Source of the DNA: Synaphobranchus kaupii | Taxonomy: Eukaryota > Chordata > Actinopteri > Anguilliformes > Synaphobranchidae | Direction of reading: 5' to 3' | Assembly (NCBI GenBank): GCA_029718625.1 | Contig: CM056385.1 | Location: 25,240,895-25,304,894, forward strand | DNA length: 64,000 bases | In this document: positions 38,201 through 51,537 of the stretch, in pieces | How positions within the stretch are numbered: the first letter of the stretch is position 1 | How the letters are laid out: each line of letters opens with the position of its first letter | Notes under the pieces: generated by a model | What the model saw: only the letters and a program-made list of their open reading frames with translations | The model's database searches: none | What the model was told of the DNA's origin: nothing | Made by a program: the position numbers and the translations under genes

Positions 38201-41200
38201 AGGCATGGTTAGAACAGGGGAGGGACCTGTTTTAATCAGAGGCATGGTTAGAACAGGGGAGGGACCTGTTTTAATCAGAGGCATGGTTAGAACAGGGGAG
38301 AGACCTGTTTTAATCAGAGGCATGGTTAGAACAGGGGAGGGACCTGTTTTAATTAGAGGCATGGTTAGAACAGGGGAGGGACCTGTTTTAATTAGAGGCA
38401 TGGTTAGAACAGGGGAGGGACCTGTTTTAATCAGAGGCATGGCTAGAACAGGGGAGGGACCTGTTTTAATCAGAGGCATGGTTAGAACAGAGGAGAGACC
38501 TGTTTTAATCAGAGCCATGGTTAGAACAGGGGAGAGACCTGTTTTAATCAGAGGCATGGTTAGAACAGGGGAGAGACCTGTTTTAATCAGAGGCATGGTT
38601 AGAACAGGGGAGGGACCTGTTTTAATCAGAGGCATGGTTCGAACAGGGGAGGGACCTGTTTTAATCAAAGGCATGGTTAGAACACGGGAGGGACCTGTTT
38701 TAATCCGAGGCATGGTTAGAACAGGGGAGGGACCTGTTTTAATCAGAGGCATGGCTAGAACAGGGGAGTGACCTGTTTTAATCAGAGGCATGGTTAGAAC
38801 AGGGGAGGGACCTGTTTTAATCAGAGGCATGGTTAGAACAGGGGAGGGACCTGTTTTAATCAGAGGCATGGTTAGAACAGGGGAGGGACCTGTTTTAATC
38901 AGAGGCATGGTTAGAACAGGGGAGGGACCTGTTTTAATCGGAGGCATGGTTAGAACAGGGGAGGGACCTGTTTTAATTAGAGGCATGGTTAGAACAGGGG
39001 AGGGACCTGTTTTAATTAGAGGCATGGTTAGAACAGGGGAGGCACCTGTTTTAATCAGAGGCATGGTTAGAACAGGGGAGGGACCTGTTTTAATCAGAGG
39101 CATGGTTAGAACAGGGGAGGGACCTGTTTTAATCAGAGGCATGGTTAGAACAGGGGAGAGACCTGTTTTAATCAGAGGCATGGTTAGAACAGGGGAGGGA
39201 CCTGTTTTAATCAGAGGCATGGTTAGAACAGGGGAGAGACCTGTTTTAATCAGAGGCATGGTTAGAACAGGGGAGGGACCTGTTTTTATTAGAGGCATGG
39301 TTAGAACAGGGGAGAGACCTGTTTTAATCAGAGGCCTTGTTAGAACAGGGGAGAGACCTGTTTTAATCAGAGGCCTGGTTAGAACAGGGAGAGACCTGTT
39401 TTAATCAGAGGCATGGTTAGAACAGGGGAGAGACCTGTTTTAATCAGAGGCCTGGTTAGAACAGGGGAGAGACCAGTTTTAATCAGAGGCCTGGTTAGAA
39501 CAGGGGAGAGACCTGTTTTAATCAGAGGCCTGGTTAGAACAGGGGAGAGACCTGTTTTAATCAGAGGCATGGTTAGAACAGGGGAGAGACCTGTTTTAAT
39601 CAGAGGCATGGTTAGAACAGTGGAGAGACCTGTTTTAATCAGAGGCATGGTTAGAACAGGTGAGGGACCTGTTTTAATTAGAGGCATGGTTAGAACAGGT
39701 GAGGGACCTGTTTTAATCAGAGGCATGGTTAGAACAGGGGAGGGACCTGTTTTAATCAGAGGCATGGCTAGAAAAGGGGAGAGACCTGTTTTAATCAGAG
39801 GCATGGTTAGAACAGGGGAGAGACCTGTTTTAATCAGAGGCATGGTCAGAACAGGGGAGGGACCTGTTTTAATCAGAGGCCTGGTTAGAACAGGGGAGGG
39901 ACCTGTTTTAATCAGAGGCCTGGTTAGAACAGGGGAGAGACCTGTTTTAATCAGAGGCATGGTTAGAACAGGGGAGAGACCTGTTTTAATCAGAGGCATT
40001 GTTAGAACAGGGGAGAGACCTGTTTTAATCAGAGGCATGGTTAGAACAGGGGAGAGACCTGTTTTAATCAGAGGCATGGTTAGAACAGGGGAGGGACCTG
40101 TTTTAATCAGAGGCATGGTTAGAACAGGGGAGGGACCTGTTTTAATCAGAGGCATGGTTAGAACAGGGGAGAGACCTATTTTAATCAGAGGCATGGTTAG
40201 AACAGGGGAGGGACCTGTTTTAATTAGAGGCATGGTTAGAACAGGGGAGGGACCTGTTTTAATTAGAGGCATGGTTGGAACAGGGGAGGGACCTGTTTTA
40301 ATTAGAGGCATGGTTAGAACAGGGGAGGGACCTGTTTTAATCAGAGGCATGGCTAGAACAGGGGAGGGACCTGTTTTAATCAGAGCCATGGTTAGAACAG
40401 GGGCGAGACCTGTTTTAATCAGAGGCATGGTTAGAACAGGGGAGAGACCTGTTTTAATTAGAGGCATGGTTAGAACAGGGGAGGAACCTGTTTTAATCAG
40501 AGGCATGGTTAGAACAGGGGAGGGACCTGTTTTAATCAGAGGCATGGTTCGAACAGGGGAGGGACCTGTTTTAATCAAAGGCATCGTTAGAACAGGGGAG
40601 GGACCTGTTTTAATCCGAGGCATGGTTAGAACAGGGGAGGGACCTGTTTTAATCAGAGGCATGGTTAGAACAGGGGAGGGACCTGTTTTAATCAGAGGCA
40701 TGGTTAGAACAGGGGAGAGACCTGTTTTAATCAGAGGCATGGTTAGAACAGGGGAGGGACCTGTTTTAATTAGAGGCATGGTTAGAACAGGGGAGGGACC
40801 TGTTTTAATCAGAGGCATGGTTAGAACAGGGGAGGGACCTGTTTTAATCAGAGGCATGGTTAGAACAGGGGAGGGACCTGTTTTAATCAGAGGCATGGTT
40901 AGAACAGGGGAGGGACCTGTTTTAATCGGAGGCATGGTTAGAACAGGGGAGGGTCCTGTTTTAATCAGAGGCATGGTTAGAACAGGGGAGGGACCTGTTT
41001 TAATCAGAGGCATGGTTAGAACAGGGGAGAGACCTGTTTTAATCGGAGGCATGGTTAGAACAGGGGAGGGACCTGTTTTAATCAGAGGCATGGTTCGAAC
41101 AGGGGAGGGACCTGTTTTAATCAAAGGCATGGTTAGAACAGGGGAGGGACCTGTTTTAATCAGAGGCATGGTTAGAACAGGGGAGGGACCTCTTTTAATC

Positions 41201-44200
41201 AGAGGCATGGTTAGAACAGGGGAGAGACCTGTTTTAATCAGAGGCATGGTTAGAACAGGGGAGGGACCTGTTTTAATCAGAGGCATGGTTAGAACAGGGG
41301 AGAGACCTGTTTTAATCAGAGGCATGGTTAGAACAGGGGAGGGACCTGTTTTAATTAGAGGCATGGTTAGAACAGGGGAGGGACCTGTTTTAATTAGAGG
41401 CATGGTTAGAACAGGGGAGGGACCTGTTTTAATCAGAGGCATGGCTAGAACAGGGGAGGGACCTGTTTTAATCAGAGGCATGGTTAGAACAGAGGAGAGA
41501 CCTGTTTTAATCAGAGCCATGGTTAGAACAGGGGAGAGACCTGTTTTAATCAGAGGCATGGTTAGAACAGGGGAGAGACCTGTTTTAATCAGAGGCATGG
41601 TTAGAACAGGGGAGGGACCTGTTTTAATCAGAGGCATGGTTCGAACAGGGGAGGGACCTGTTTTAATCAAAGGCATGGTTAGAACAGGGGAGGGACCTGT
41701 TTTAATCCGAGGCATGGTTAGAACAGGGGAGGGACCTGTTTTAATCAGAGGCATGGTTAGAACAGGGGAGGGACCTGTTTTAATCAGAGGCATGGTTAGA
41801 ACAGGGGAGAGACCTGTTTTAATCAGAGGCATGGTTAGAACAGGGGAGGGACCTGTTTTAATCAGAGGCATGGTTCGAACAGGGGAGGGACCTGTTTTAA
41901 TCAGAGGCATGGTTAGAACAGGGGAGGGACCTGTTTTAATCAGAGGCATGGTTAGAACAGGGGAGGGACCTGTTTTAATCAGAGGCATGGCTAGAACAGG
42001 GGAGTGACCTGTTTTAATCAGAGGCATGGTTAGAACAGGGGAGGGACCTGTTTTAATCAGAGGCATGGTTAGAACAGGGGAGGGACCTGTTTTAATCAGA
42101 GGCATGGTTAGAACAGGGGAGGGACCTGTTTTAATCAGAGGCATGGTTAGAACAGGGGAGGGACCTGTTTTAATCGGAGGCATGGTTAGAACAGGGGAGG
42201 GACCTGTTTTAATTACAGGCATGGTTAGAACAGGGGAGGGACCTGTTTTAATCAGAGGCATGGTTAGAACAGGGGAGGGACCTGTTTTAATCAGAGGCAT
42301 GGTTAGAACAGGGGAGGGACCTGTTTTAATCAGAGGCATGGTTAGAACAGGGGAGAGACCTGTTTTAATCAGAGGCATGGTTAGAACAGGGGAGGGACCT
42401 GTTTTAATCAGAGGCATGGTTAGAACAGGGGAGAGACCTGTTTTAATCAGAGGCATGGTTAGAACAGGGGAGGGACCTGTTTTTATTAGAGGCATGGTTA
42501 GAACAGGGGAGAGACCTGTTTTAATCAGAGGCCTTGTTAGAACAGGGGAGAGACCTGTTTTAATCAGAGGCCTGGTTAGAACAGGGAGAGACCTGTTTTA
42601 ATCAGAGGCATGGTTAGAACAGGGGAGAGACCTGTTTTAATCAGAGGCCTGGTTAGAACAGGGGAGAGACCAGTTTTAATCAGAGGCCTGGTTAGAACAG
42701 GGGAGAGACCTGTTTTAATCAGAGGCCTGGTTAGAACAGGGGAGAGACCTGTTTTAATCAGAGGCATGGTTAGAACAGGGGAGAGACCTGTTTTAATCAG
42801 AGGCATGGTTAGAACAGTGGAGAGACCTGTTTTAATCAGAGGCATGGTTAGAACAGGTGAGGGACCTGTTTTAATTAGAGGCATGGTTAGAACAGGTGAG
42901 GGACCTGTTTTAATCAGAGGCATGGTTAGAACAGGAGAGGGACCTGTTTTAATCAGAGGCATGGCTAGAAAAGGGGAGAGACCTGTTTTAATCAGAGGCA
43001 TGGTTAGAACAGGGGAGAGACCTGTTTTAATCAGAGGCATGGTCAGAACAGGGGAGGGACCTGTTTTAATCAGAGGCCTGGTTAGAACAGGGGAGGGACC
43101 TGTTTTAATCAGAGGCCTGGTTAGAACAGGGGAGAGACCTGTTTTAATCAGAGGCATGGTTAGAACAGGGGAGAGACCTGTTTTAATCAGAGGCATTGTT
43201 AGAACAGGGGAGAGACCTGTTTTAATCAGAGGCATGGTTAGAACAGGGGAGAGACCTGTTTTAATCAGAGGCATGGTTAGAACAGGGGAGGGACCTGTTT
43301 TAATCAGAGGCATGGTTAGAACAGGGGAGGGACCTGTTTTAATCAGAGGCATGGTTAGAACAGGGGAGGGACCTGTTTTAATCAGAGGCATGGTTAGAAC
43401 AGGGGAGAGACCTGTTTTAATCAGAGGCATGGTTAGAACAGGGGAGAGACCTGTTTTAATCAGAGGCATGGTTAGAACAGGGGAGGGACCTGTTTTAATC
43501 AGAGGCATGGTTAGAACAGGGGAGAGACCTGTTTTAATCAGAGGCATGGTTAGAACAGGGGAGGGACCTGTTTTAATTAGAGGCATGGTTAGAACAGGGG
43601 AGGGACCTGTTTTAATTAGAGGCATGGTTAGAACAGGGGAGGGACCTGTTTTAATTAGAGGCATGGTTAGAACAGGGGAGGGACCTGTTTTAATCAGAGG
43701 CATGGCTAGAACAGGGGAGGGACCTGTTTTAATCAGAGCCATGGTTAGAACAGGGGAGAGACCTGTTTTAATCAGAGGCATGGTTAGAACAGGGGAGAGA
43801 CCTGTTTTAATTAGAGGCATGGTTAGAACAGGGGAGGAACCTGTTTTAATCAGAGGCATGGTTAGAACAGGGGAGGGACCTGTTTTAATCAGAGGCATGG
43901 TTCGAACAGGGGAGGGACCTGTTTTAATCAAAGGCATCGTTAGAACAGGGGAGGGACCTGTTTTAATCCGAGGCATGGTTAGAACAGGGGAGGGACCTGT
44001 TTTAATCAGAGGCATGGTTAGAACAGGGGAGGGACCTGTTTTAATCAGAGGCATGGTTAGAACAGGGGAGGGACCTGTTTTAATCAGAGGCATGGTTCGA
44101 ACAGGGGAGGGACCTGTTTTAATCAGAGGCATGGTTAGAACAGGGGAGGGACCTGTTTTAATCAGAGGCATGGTTAGAACAGGGGAGGGACCTGTTTTAA

Positions 44201-44760
44201 TCAGAGGCATGGCTAGAACAGGGGAGTGACCTGTTTTAATCAGAGGCATGGTTAGAACAGGGGAGGGACCTGTTTTAATCAGAGGCATGGTTAGAACAGG
44301 GGAGGGACCTGTTTTAATCAGAGGCATGGTTAGAACAGGGGAGGGACCTGTTTTAATTAGAGGCATGGTTAGAACAGGGGAGGCACCTGTTTTAATCAGA
44401 GGCATGGTTAGAACAGGGGAGGGACCTGTTTTAATCAGAGGCATGGTTAGAACAGGGGAGGGACCTGTTTTACTCAGAGGCATGGTTAGAACAGGGGAGA
44501 GACCTGTTTTAATCAGAGGCATGGTTAGAACAGGGGAGGGACCTGTTTTAATCAGAGGCATGGTTAGAACAGGGGAGAGACCTGTTTTAATCAGAGGCAT
44601 GGTTAGAACAGGGGAGGGACCTGTTTTTATTAGAGGCATGGTTAGAACAGGGGAGAGACCTGTTTTAATCAGAGGCCTGGTTAGAACAGGGGAGAGACCT
44701 GTTTTAATCAGAGGCCTGGTTAGAACAGGGAGAGACCTGTTTTAATCAGAGGCATGGTTA

Positions 44761-46399
44761 GAACAGGGGAGAGACCTGTTTTAATCAGAGGCCTGGTTAG
44801 AACAGGGGAGAGACCAGTTTTAATCAGAGGCCTGGTTAGAACAGGGGAGAGACCTGTTTTAATCAGAGGCATGGTTCGAACAGGGGAGGGACCTGTTTTA
44901 ATCCGAGGCATGGTTAGAACAGGGGAGGGACCTGTTTTAATCAGAGGCATGGTTAGAACAGGGGAGGGACCTGTTTTAATCAGAGGCATGGTTAGAACAG
45001 GGGTGAGGCCTGTTTTAATCAGAGGCATGGTTAGAACAGGGGAGGGGCCTGTTTTAATCAGAGGCATGGTTCGAACAGGGGAGGGACCTGTTTTAATCAG
45101 AGGCATGGTTAGAACCGGGGAGGGACCTGTTTTAATCAGAGGCATGGCTAGAACAGGGGAGTGACCTGTTTTAATCAGAGGCATGGTTAGAACAGGGGAG
45201 GGACCTGTTTTAATCAGAGGCATGGTTAGAACAGGGGAGGGACCTGTTTTAATCAGAGGCATGGTTAGAACAGGGGAGGGACCTGTTTTAATCAGAGGCA
45301 TGGTTAGAACAGGGGAGGGACCTGTTTTAATCGGAGGCATGGTTAGAACAGGGGAGAGACCTGTTTTAATCAGAGGCATGGCTAGAACAGGGGAGGGACC
45401 TGTTTTAATTAGAGGCATGGCTAGAACAGGGGAGGGACCTGTTTTAATCAGAGGCATGGTTAGAACAGGGGAGGAGCCTGTTTTAATCAGAGGCATGGTT
45501 AGAACAGGGGAGGGACCTGTTTTAATCAGAGGCATGGTTAGAACAGGGGAGAGACCTGTTTTAATCAGAGGCATGGTTAGAACAGGGGAGAGACCTGTTT
45601 TAATCAGAGGCCTGGTTAGAACAGGGGAGAGACCAGTTTTAATCAGAGGCCTGGTTAGAACAGGGGAGAGACCTGTTTTAATCAGAGGCATGGTTCGAAC
45701 AGGGGAGGGACCTGTTTTAATCCGAGGCATGGTTAGAACAGGGGAGGGACCTGTTTTAATCAGAGGCATGGTTAGAACAGGGGAGGGACCTGTTTTAATC
45801 AGAGGCATGGTTAGAACAGGGGTGAGGCCTGTTTTAATCAGAGGCATGGTTAGAACAGGGGAGGGGCCTGTTTTAATCAGAGGCATGGTTCGAACAGGGG
45901 AGGGACCTGTTTTAATCAGAGGCATGGTTAGAACCGGGGAGGGACCTGTTTTAATCAGAGGCATGGCTAGAACAGGGGAGTGACCTGTTTTAATCAGAGG
46001 CATGGTTAGAACAGGGGAGGGACCTGTTTTAATCAGAGGCATGGTTAGAACAGGGGAGGGACCTGTTTTAATCAGAGGCATGGTTAGAACAGGGGAGGGA
46101 CCTGTTTTAATCAGAGGCATGGTTAGAACAGGGGAGGGACCTGTTTTAATCGGAGGCATGGTTAGAACAGGGGAGAGACCTGTTTTAATCAGAGGCATGG
46201 CTAGAACAGGGGAGGGACCTGTTTTAATTAGAGGCATGGCTAGAACAGGGGAGGGACCTGTTTTAATCAGAGGCATGGTTAGAACAGGGGAGGAGCCTGT
46301 TTTAATCAGAGGCATGGTTAGAACAGGGGAGGGACCTGTTTTAATCAGAGGCATGGTTAGAACAGGGGAGAGACCTGTTTTAATCAGAGGCATGGTTAG
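44761..46399. repeat. Perfect-looking 819-bp tandem duplication
   Basis: Two adjacent 21-unit blocks share GGTTCGAAC (44871 and 45690), the GGGTGAGGCC unit (45001 and 45820), the GAACCGGGG unit and the TGA unit. I found no difference on reading, so this is among the youngest duplications in the array. Confidence 0.8.
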
Positions 46400-47239
46400 A
46401 ACAGGGGAGGGACCTGTTTTAATCAGAGGCATGGTTAGAACAGGGGAGAAACCTGTTTTAATCAGAGGCATGGTTAGAACAGGGGAGGGACCTGTTTTTA
46501 TTAGAGGCATGGTTAGAACAGAGGAGAGACCTGTTTTAATCAGAGGCCTGGTTAGAACAGGGGAGAGACCTGTTTTAATCAGAGGCCTGGTTAGAACAGG
46601 GAGAGACCTGTTTTAATCAGAGGCATGGTTAGAACAGGGGAGAGACCTGTTTTAATCAGAGGCCTGGTTAGAACAGGGGAGAGACCAGTTTTAATCAGAG
46701 GCCTGGTTAGAACAGGGGAGAGACTTGTTTTAATCAGAGGCCTGGTTAGAACAGGGGAGAGACCTGTTTTAATCAGAGGCATGGTTAGAAAAGGGGAGAG
46801 ACCTGTTTTAATCAGAGGCATGGTTAGAACAGGGGAGAGACCTGTTTTAATCAGAGGCATGGTTAGAACAGGGGAGGGACCTGTTTTAATTAGAGGCATG
46901 GTTAGAACAGGTGAGGGACCTGTTTTAATCAGAGGCATGGTTAGAACAGGGGAGGGACCTGTTTTAATCAGAGGCATGGTTAGAAAAGGGGAGAGACCTG
47001 TTTTAATCAGAGGCATGGTTAGAACAGGGGAGAGACCTGTTTTAATCAGAGGCATGGTTAGAACAGGGGAGGGACCTGTTTTAATTAGAGGCATGGTTAG
47101 AACAGGGGAGGGACCTGTTTTAATCAGAGGCCTGGTTAGAACAGGGGAGAGACCTCTTTTAATCAGAGGCATGGTTAGAACAGGGGAGAGACCTGTTTTA
47201 ATCAGAGGCATGGTTAGAACAGGGGAGGGACCTGTTTTA

Positions 47240-50200
47240 ATCAGAGGCATGGTTAGAACAGGGGAGGGACCTGTTTTAATCAGAGGCATGGTTAGAACAG
47301 GGGAGGGACCTGTTTTAATCAGAGGCATGGTTAGAACAGGGGAGAGACCTGTTTTAATCAGAGGCATGGTTAGAACAGGGGAGAGACCTGTTTTAATCAG
47401 AGGCATGGTTAGAACAGGGGAGGGACCTGTTTTAATCAGAGGCATGGTTAGAACAGGGGAGAGACCTGTTTTAATCAGAGGCATGGTTAGAACAGGGGAG
47501 GGACCTGTTTTAATTAGAGGCATGGTTAGAACAGGGGAGGGACCTGTTTTAATTAGAGGCATGGTTAGAACAGGGGAGGGACCTGTTTTAATCAGAGGCA
47601 TGGCTAGAACAGGGGAGGGACCTGTTTTAATCAGAGGCATGGTTAGAACAGGGGAGAGACCTGTTTTAATCAGAACCATGGTTAGAACAGGGGAGAGACC
47701 TGTTTTAATCAGAGGCATGGTTAGAACAGGGGAGAGACCTGTTTTAATCATAGGCATGGTTAGAACAGGGGAGGGACCTGTTTTAATCAGAGGCATGGTT
47801 CGAACAGGGGAGGGACCTGTTTTAATCAAACGCATGGTTAGAACAGGGGAGGGACCTGTTTTAATCCGAGGCATGGTTAGAACAGGGGAGGGACCTGTTT
47901 TAATCAGAGGCATGGTTAGAACAGGGGAGTGACCTGTTTTAATCAGAGGCATGGTTAGAACAGGGGAGAGACCTGTTTTAATCAGAGGCATGGTTAGAAC
48001 AGGGGAGGGACCTGTTTTAATCAGAGGCATGGTTCGAACAGGGGAGGGAACTGTTTTAATCAGAGGCATGGTTAGAACAGGGGAGGGACCTGTTTTAATC
48101 AGAGGCATGGTTAGAACAGGGGAGGGACCTGTTTTAATCAGAGGCATGGTTAGAACAGGGGAGGGACCTGTTTTAATCAGAGGCATGGTTAGAACAGGGG
48201 AGGGACCTGTTTTAATCAGAGGCATGGTTAGAACAGGGGAGGGACCTGTTTTAATCGGAGGCATGGTTAGAACAGGAGAGAGACCTGTTTTAATCAGAGG
48301 CATGGTTAGAACAGGGGAGGGACCTGTTTTAATTAGAGGCATGGTTAGAACAGGGGAGGCACCTGTTTTAATCAGAGGCATGGTTAGAACAGGGGAGGGA
48401 CCTGTTTTAATCAGAGGCATGGTTAGAACAGGGGAGGGACCTGTTTTAATCAGAGGCATGGTTAGAACAGGGGAGAGACCTGTTTTAATCAGAGGCATGG
48501 TTAGAACAGGGGAGGGACCTGTTTTTATTAGAGGCATGGTTAGAACAGGGGAGAGACCTGTTTTAATCAGAGGCCTGGTTAGAACAGGGGAGAGACCTGT
48601 TTTAATCAGAGGCCTGGTTAGAACAGGGAGAGACCTGTTTTAATCAGAGGCATGGTTAGAACAGGGGAGAGACCTGTTTTAATCAGAGGCCTGGTTAGAA
48701 CAGGGGAGAGACCAGTTTTAATCAGAGGCCTGGTTAGAACAGAGGAAAGACCTGTTTTAATCAGAGGCCTGGTTAGAACAGGGGAGAGACCTGTTTTAAT
48801 CAGAGGCATGGTTATAAAAGGGGAGAGACCTGTTTTAATCAGAGGCATGGTTAGAACAGGGGAGGGACCTGTTTTAATTAGAGGCATGGTTAGAACAGGG
48901 GAGGGACCTGTTTTAATCAGAGGCCTGGTTAGAACAGGGGAGAGACCTGTTTTAATCAGAGGCATGGTTAGAACAGGGGAGAGACCTGTTTTAATCAGAG
49001 GCATGGTTAGAACAGGGGAGAGACCTGTTTTAATCAGAGGCATGGTTAGAACAGGGGAGGGACCAGTTTTAATTAGAGGCATGGTTAGAACAGGGGAGGG
49101 ACCTGTTTTAATTAGAGGCATGGTTAGAACAGGGGAGGGACCTGTTTTAATCAGAGGCATGGCTAGAACAGGGGAGGGACCTGTTTTAATCAGAGGCATG
49201 GTTAGAACAGGGGAGAGACCTGTTTTAATCAGAGCCATGGTTAGAACAGGGGAGAGACCTGTTTTAATCAGAGGCATGGTTAGAACAGGGGAGAGACCTG
49301 TTTTAATCATAGGCATGGTTAGAACAGGGGAGGGACCTGTTTTAATCAGAGGCATGGTTCGAACAGGGGAGGGACCTGTTTTAATCAAAGGCATGGTTAG
49401 AACAGGGGAGGGACCTGTTTTAATCCGAGGCATGGTTAGAACAGGGGAGGGACCTGTTTTAATCAGAGGCATGGTTAGAACAGGGGAGGGACCTGTTTTA
49501 ATCAGAGGCATGGTTAGAACAGGGGAGGGACCTGTTTTAATCAGAGGCATGGTTAGAACAGGGGAGGGACCTGTTTTAATCAGAGGCATGGTTAGAACAG
49601 GGGAGGGACCTGTTTTAATCGGAGGCATGGTTAGAACAGGGGAGAGACCTGTTTTAATCAGAGGCATGGTTAGAACAGGGGAGGGACCTGTTTTAATTAG
49701 AGGCATGGTTAGAACAGGGGAGGCACCTGTTTTAATCAGAGGCATGGTTAGAACAGGGGAGGGACCTGTTTTAATCAGAGGCATGGTTAGAACAGGGGAG
49801 GGACCTGTTTTAATCAGAGGCATGGTTAGAACAGGGGAGAGACCTGTTTTAATCAGAGGCATGGTTAGAACAGGTGAGGGACCTGTTTTAATCAGAGGCA
49901 TGGTTAGAACAGGGGAGAGACCTGTTTTAATCAGAGGCATGGTTAGAACAGGGGAGGGACCTGTTTTAATCAGAGGCATGGTTAGAACAGGGGAGAGACC
50001 TGTTTTAATCAGAGGCATGGTTAGAACAGGTGAGGGACCTGTTTTAATCAGAGGCATGGTTAGAACAGGGGAGAGACCTGTTTTAATCAGAGGCATGGTT
50101 AGAACAGGGGAGGGACCTATTTTAATCAGGGGCATGGTTAGAACAGGGGAGGGACCTGTTTTAATCAGAGGCATGGTTAGAACAGGGGAGGGACCTGTTT

Positions 50201-51037
50201 TAATCAGAGGCATGGTTAGAACAGGGGAGAGACCTGTTTTAATCAGAGGCATGGTTAGAACAGGGGAGGGACCTGTTTTAATTAGAGGCATGGTTAGAAC
50301 AGGGGAGGGACCTGTTTTAATTAGAGGCATGGTTAGAACAGGGGAGGGACCTGTTTTAATCAGAGGCATGGCTAGAACAGGGGAGGGACCTGTTTTAATC
50401 AGAGGCATGGTTAGAACAGGGGAGAGACCTGTTTTAATCAGAGGCATGGTTAGAACAGGGGAGAGACCTGTTTTAATCAGAGGCATGGTTAGAACAGGGG
50501 AGGGACCTGTTTTAATCAGAGGCATGGTTAGAACAGGGGAGAGACCTGTTTTAATCAGAGGCATGGTTAGAACAGGGGAGGGACCTGTTTTAATTAGAGG
50601 CATGGTTAGAACAGGGGAGGGACCTGTTTTAATTAGAGGCATGGTTAGAACAGGGGAGGGACCTGTTTTAATCAGAGGCATGGCTAGAACAGGGGAGGGA
50701 CCTGTTTTAATCAGAGGCATGGTTAGAACAGGGGAGAGACCTGTTTTAATCAGAACCATGGTTAGAACAGGGGAGAGACCTGTTTTAATCAGAGGCATGG
50801 TTAGAACAGGGGAGAGACCTGTTTTAATCATAGGCATGGTTAGAACAGGGGAGGGACCTGTTTTAATCAGAGGCATGGTTCGAACAGGGGAGGGACCTGT
50901 TTTAATCAAACGCATGGTTAGAACAGGGGAGGGACCTGTTTTAATCCGAGGCATGGTTAGAACAGGGGAGGGACCTGTTTTAATCAGAGGCATGGTTAGA
51001 ACAGGGGAGTGACCTGTTTTAATCAGAGGCATGGTTA
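47240..51037. repeat. Block copy offset 3,080 bp that abuts the assembly gap
   Basis: About 47240-47957 recurs at about 50320-51037, with the rare CAGAACCATGG unit at 47671 and 50751 and the AATCAAACGCATGG unit in both. The second copy is cut by the run of Ns. The assembly therefore broke inside a recently duplicated segment. Confidence 0.8.
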
Positions 51038-51537
51038 NNNNNNNNNNNNNNNNNNNNNNNNNNNNNNNNNNNNNNNNNNNNNNNNNNNNNNNNNNNNNNN
51101 NNNNNNNNNNNNNNNNNNNNNNNNNNNNNNNNNNNNNNNNNNNNNNNNNNNNNNNNNNNNNNNNNNNNNNNNNNNNNNNNNNNNNNNNNNNNNNNNNNNN
51201 NNNNNNNNNNNNNNNNNNNNNNNNNNNNNNNNNNNNNNNNNNNNNNNNNNNNNNNNNNNNNNNNNNNNNNNNNNNNNNNNNNNNNNNNNNNNNNNNNNNN
51301 NNNNNNNNNNNNNNNNNNNNNNNNNNNNNNNNNNNNNNNNNNNNNNNNNNNNNNNNNNNNNNNNNNNNNNNNNNNNNNNNNNNNNNNNNNNNNNNNNNNN
51401 NNNNNNNNNNNNNNNNNNNNNNNNNNNNNNNNNNNNNNNNNNNNNNNNNNNNNNNNNNNNNNNNNNNNNNNNNNNNNNNNNNNNNNNNNNNNNNNNNNNN
51501 NNNNNNNNNNNNNNNNNNNNNNNNNNNNNNNNNNNNN
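51038..51537. other. Assembly gap of exactly 500 Ns
   Basis: The round length points to an arbitrary placeholder, so the true amount of missing satellite is unknown. The gap starts within a unit (after GGCATGGTTA) and ends within another (before CTGTTTTAATC). Any translated frame crossing it is meaningless. Confidence 0.98.

Larger units (their letters stand above)
9341..51037. repeat. Interior array: 39-bp units almost free of indels
   Basis: Over nearly 42 kb the unit length stays at 39 bp, apart from a small set of recurrent 38-bp units and an occasional extra G (near 17941). The stop-free frames run as far as 25418-39298 (minus, 4,626 codons). Only base substitutions distinguish units, and their order repeats in nested blocks, so the interior grew by duplication of multi-kilobase segments. 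Confidence 0.9.

Noticed and set aside
25418..39298. A 4,626-codon minus-strand open frame (and similar frames on both strands) as a giant repetitive protein
   Set aside because: It is a by-product of a 39-bp stop-free unit. Opposite strands are equally open, substitutions are non-synonymous in both frames, there is no unique N- or C-terminal domain, and frames start and end only at length-variant units or TGA variants.
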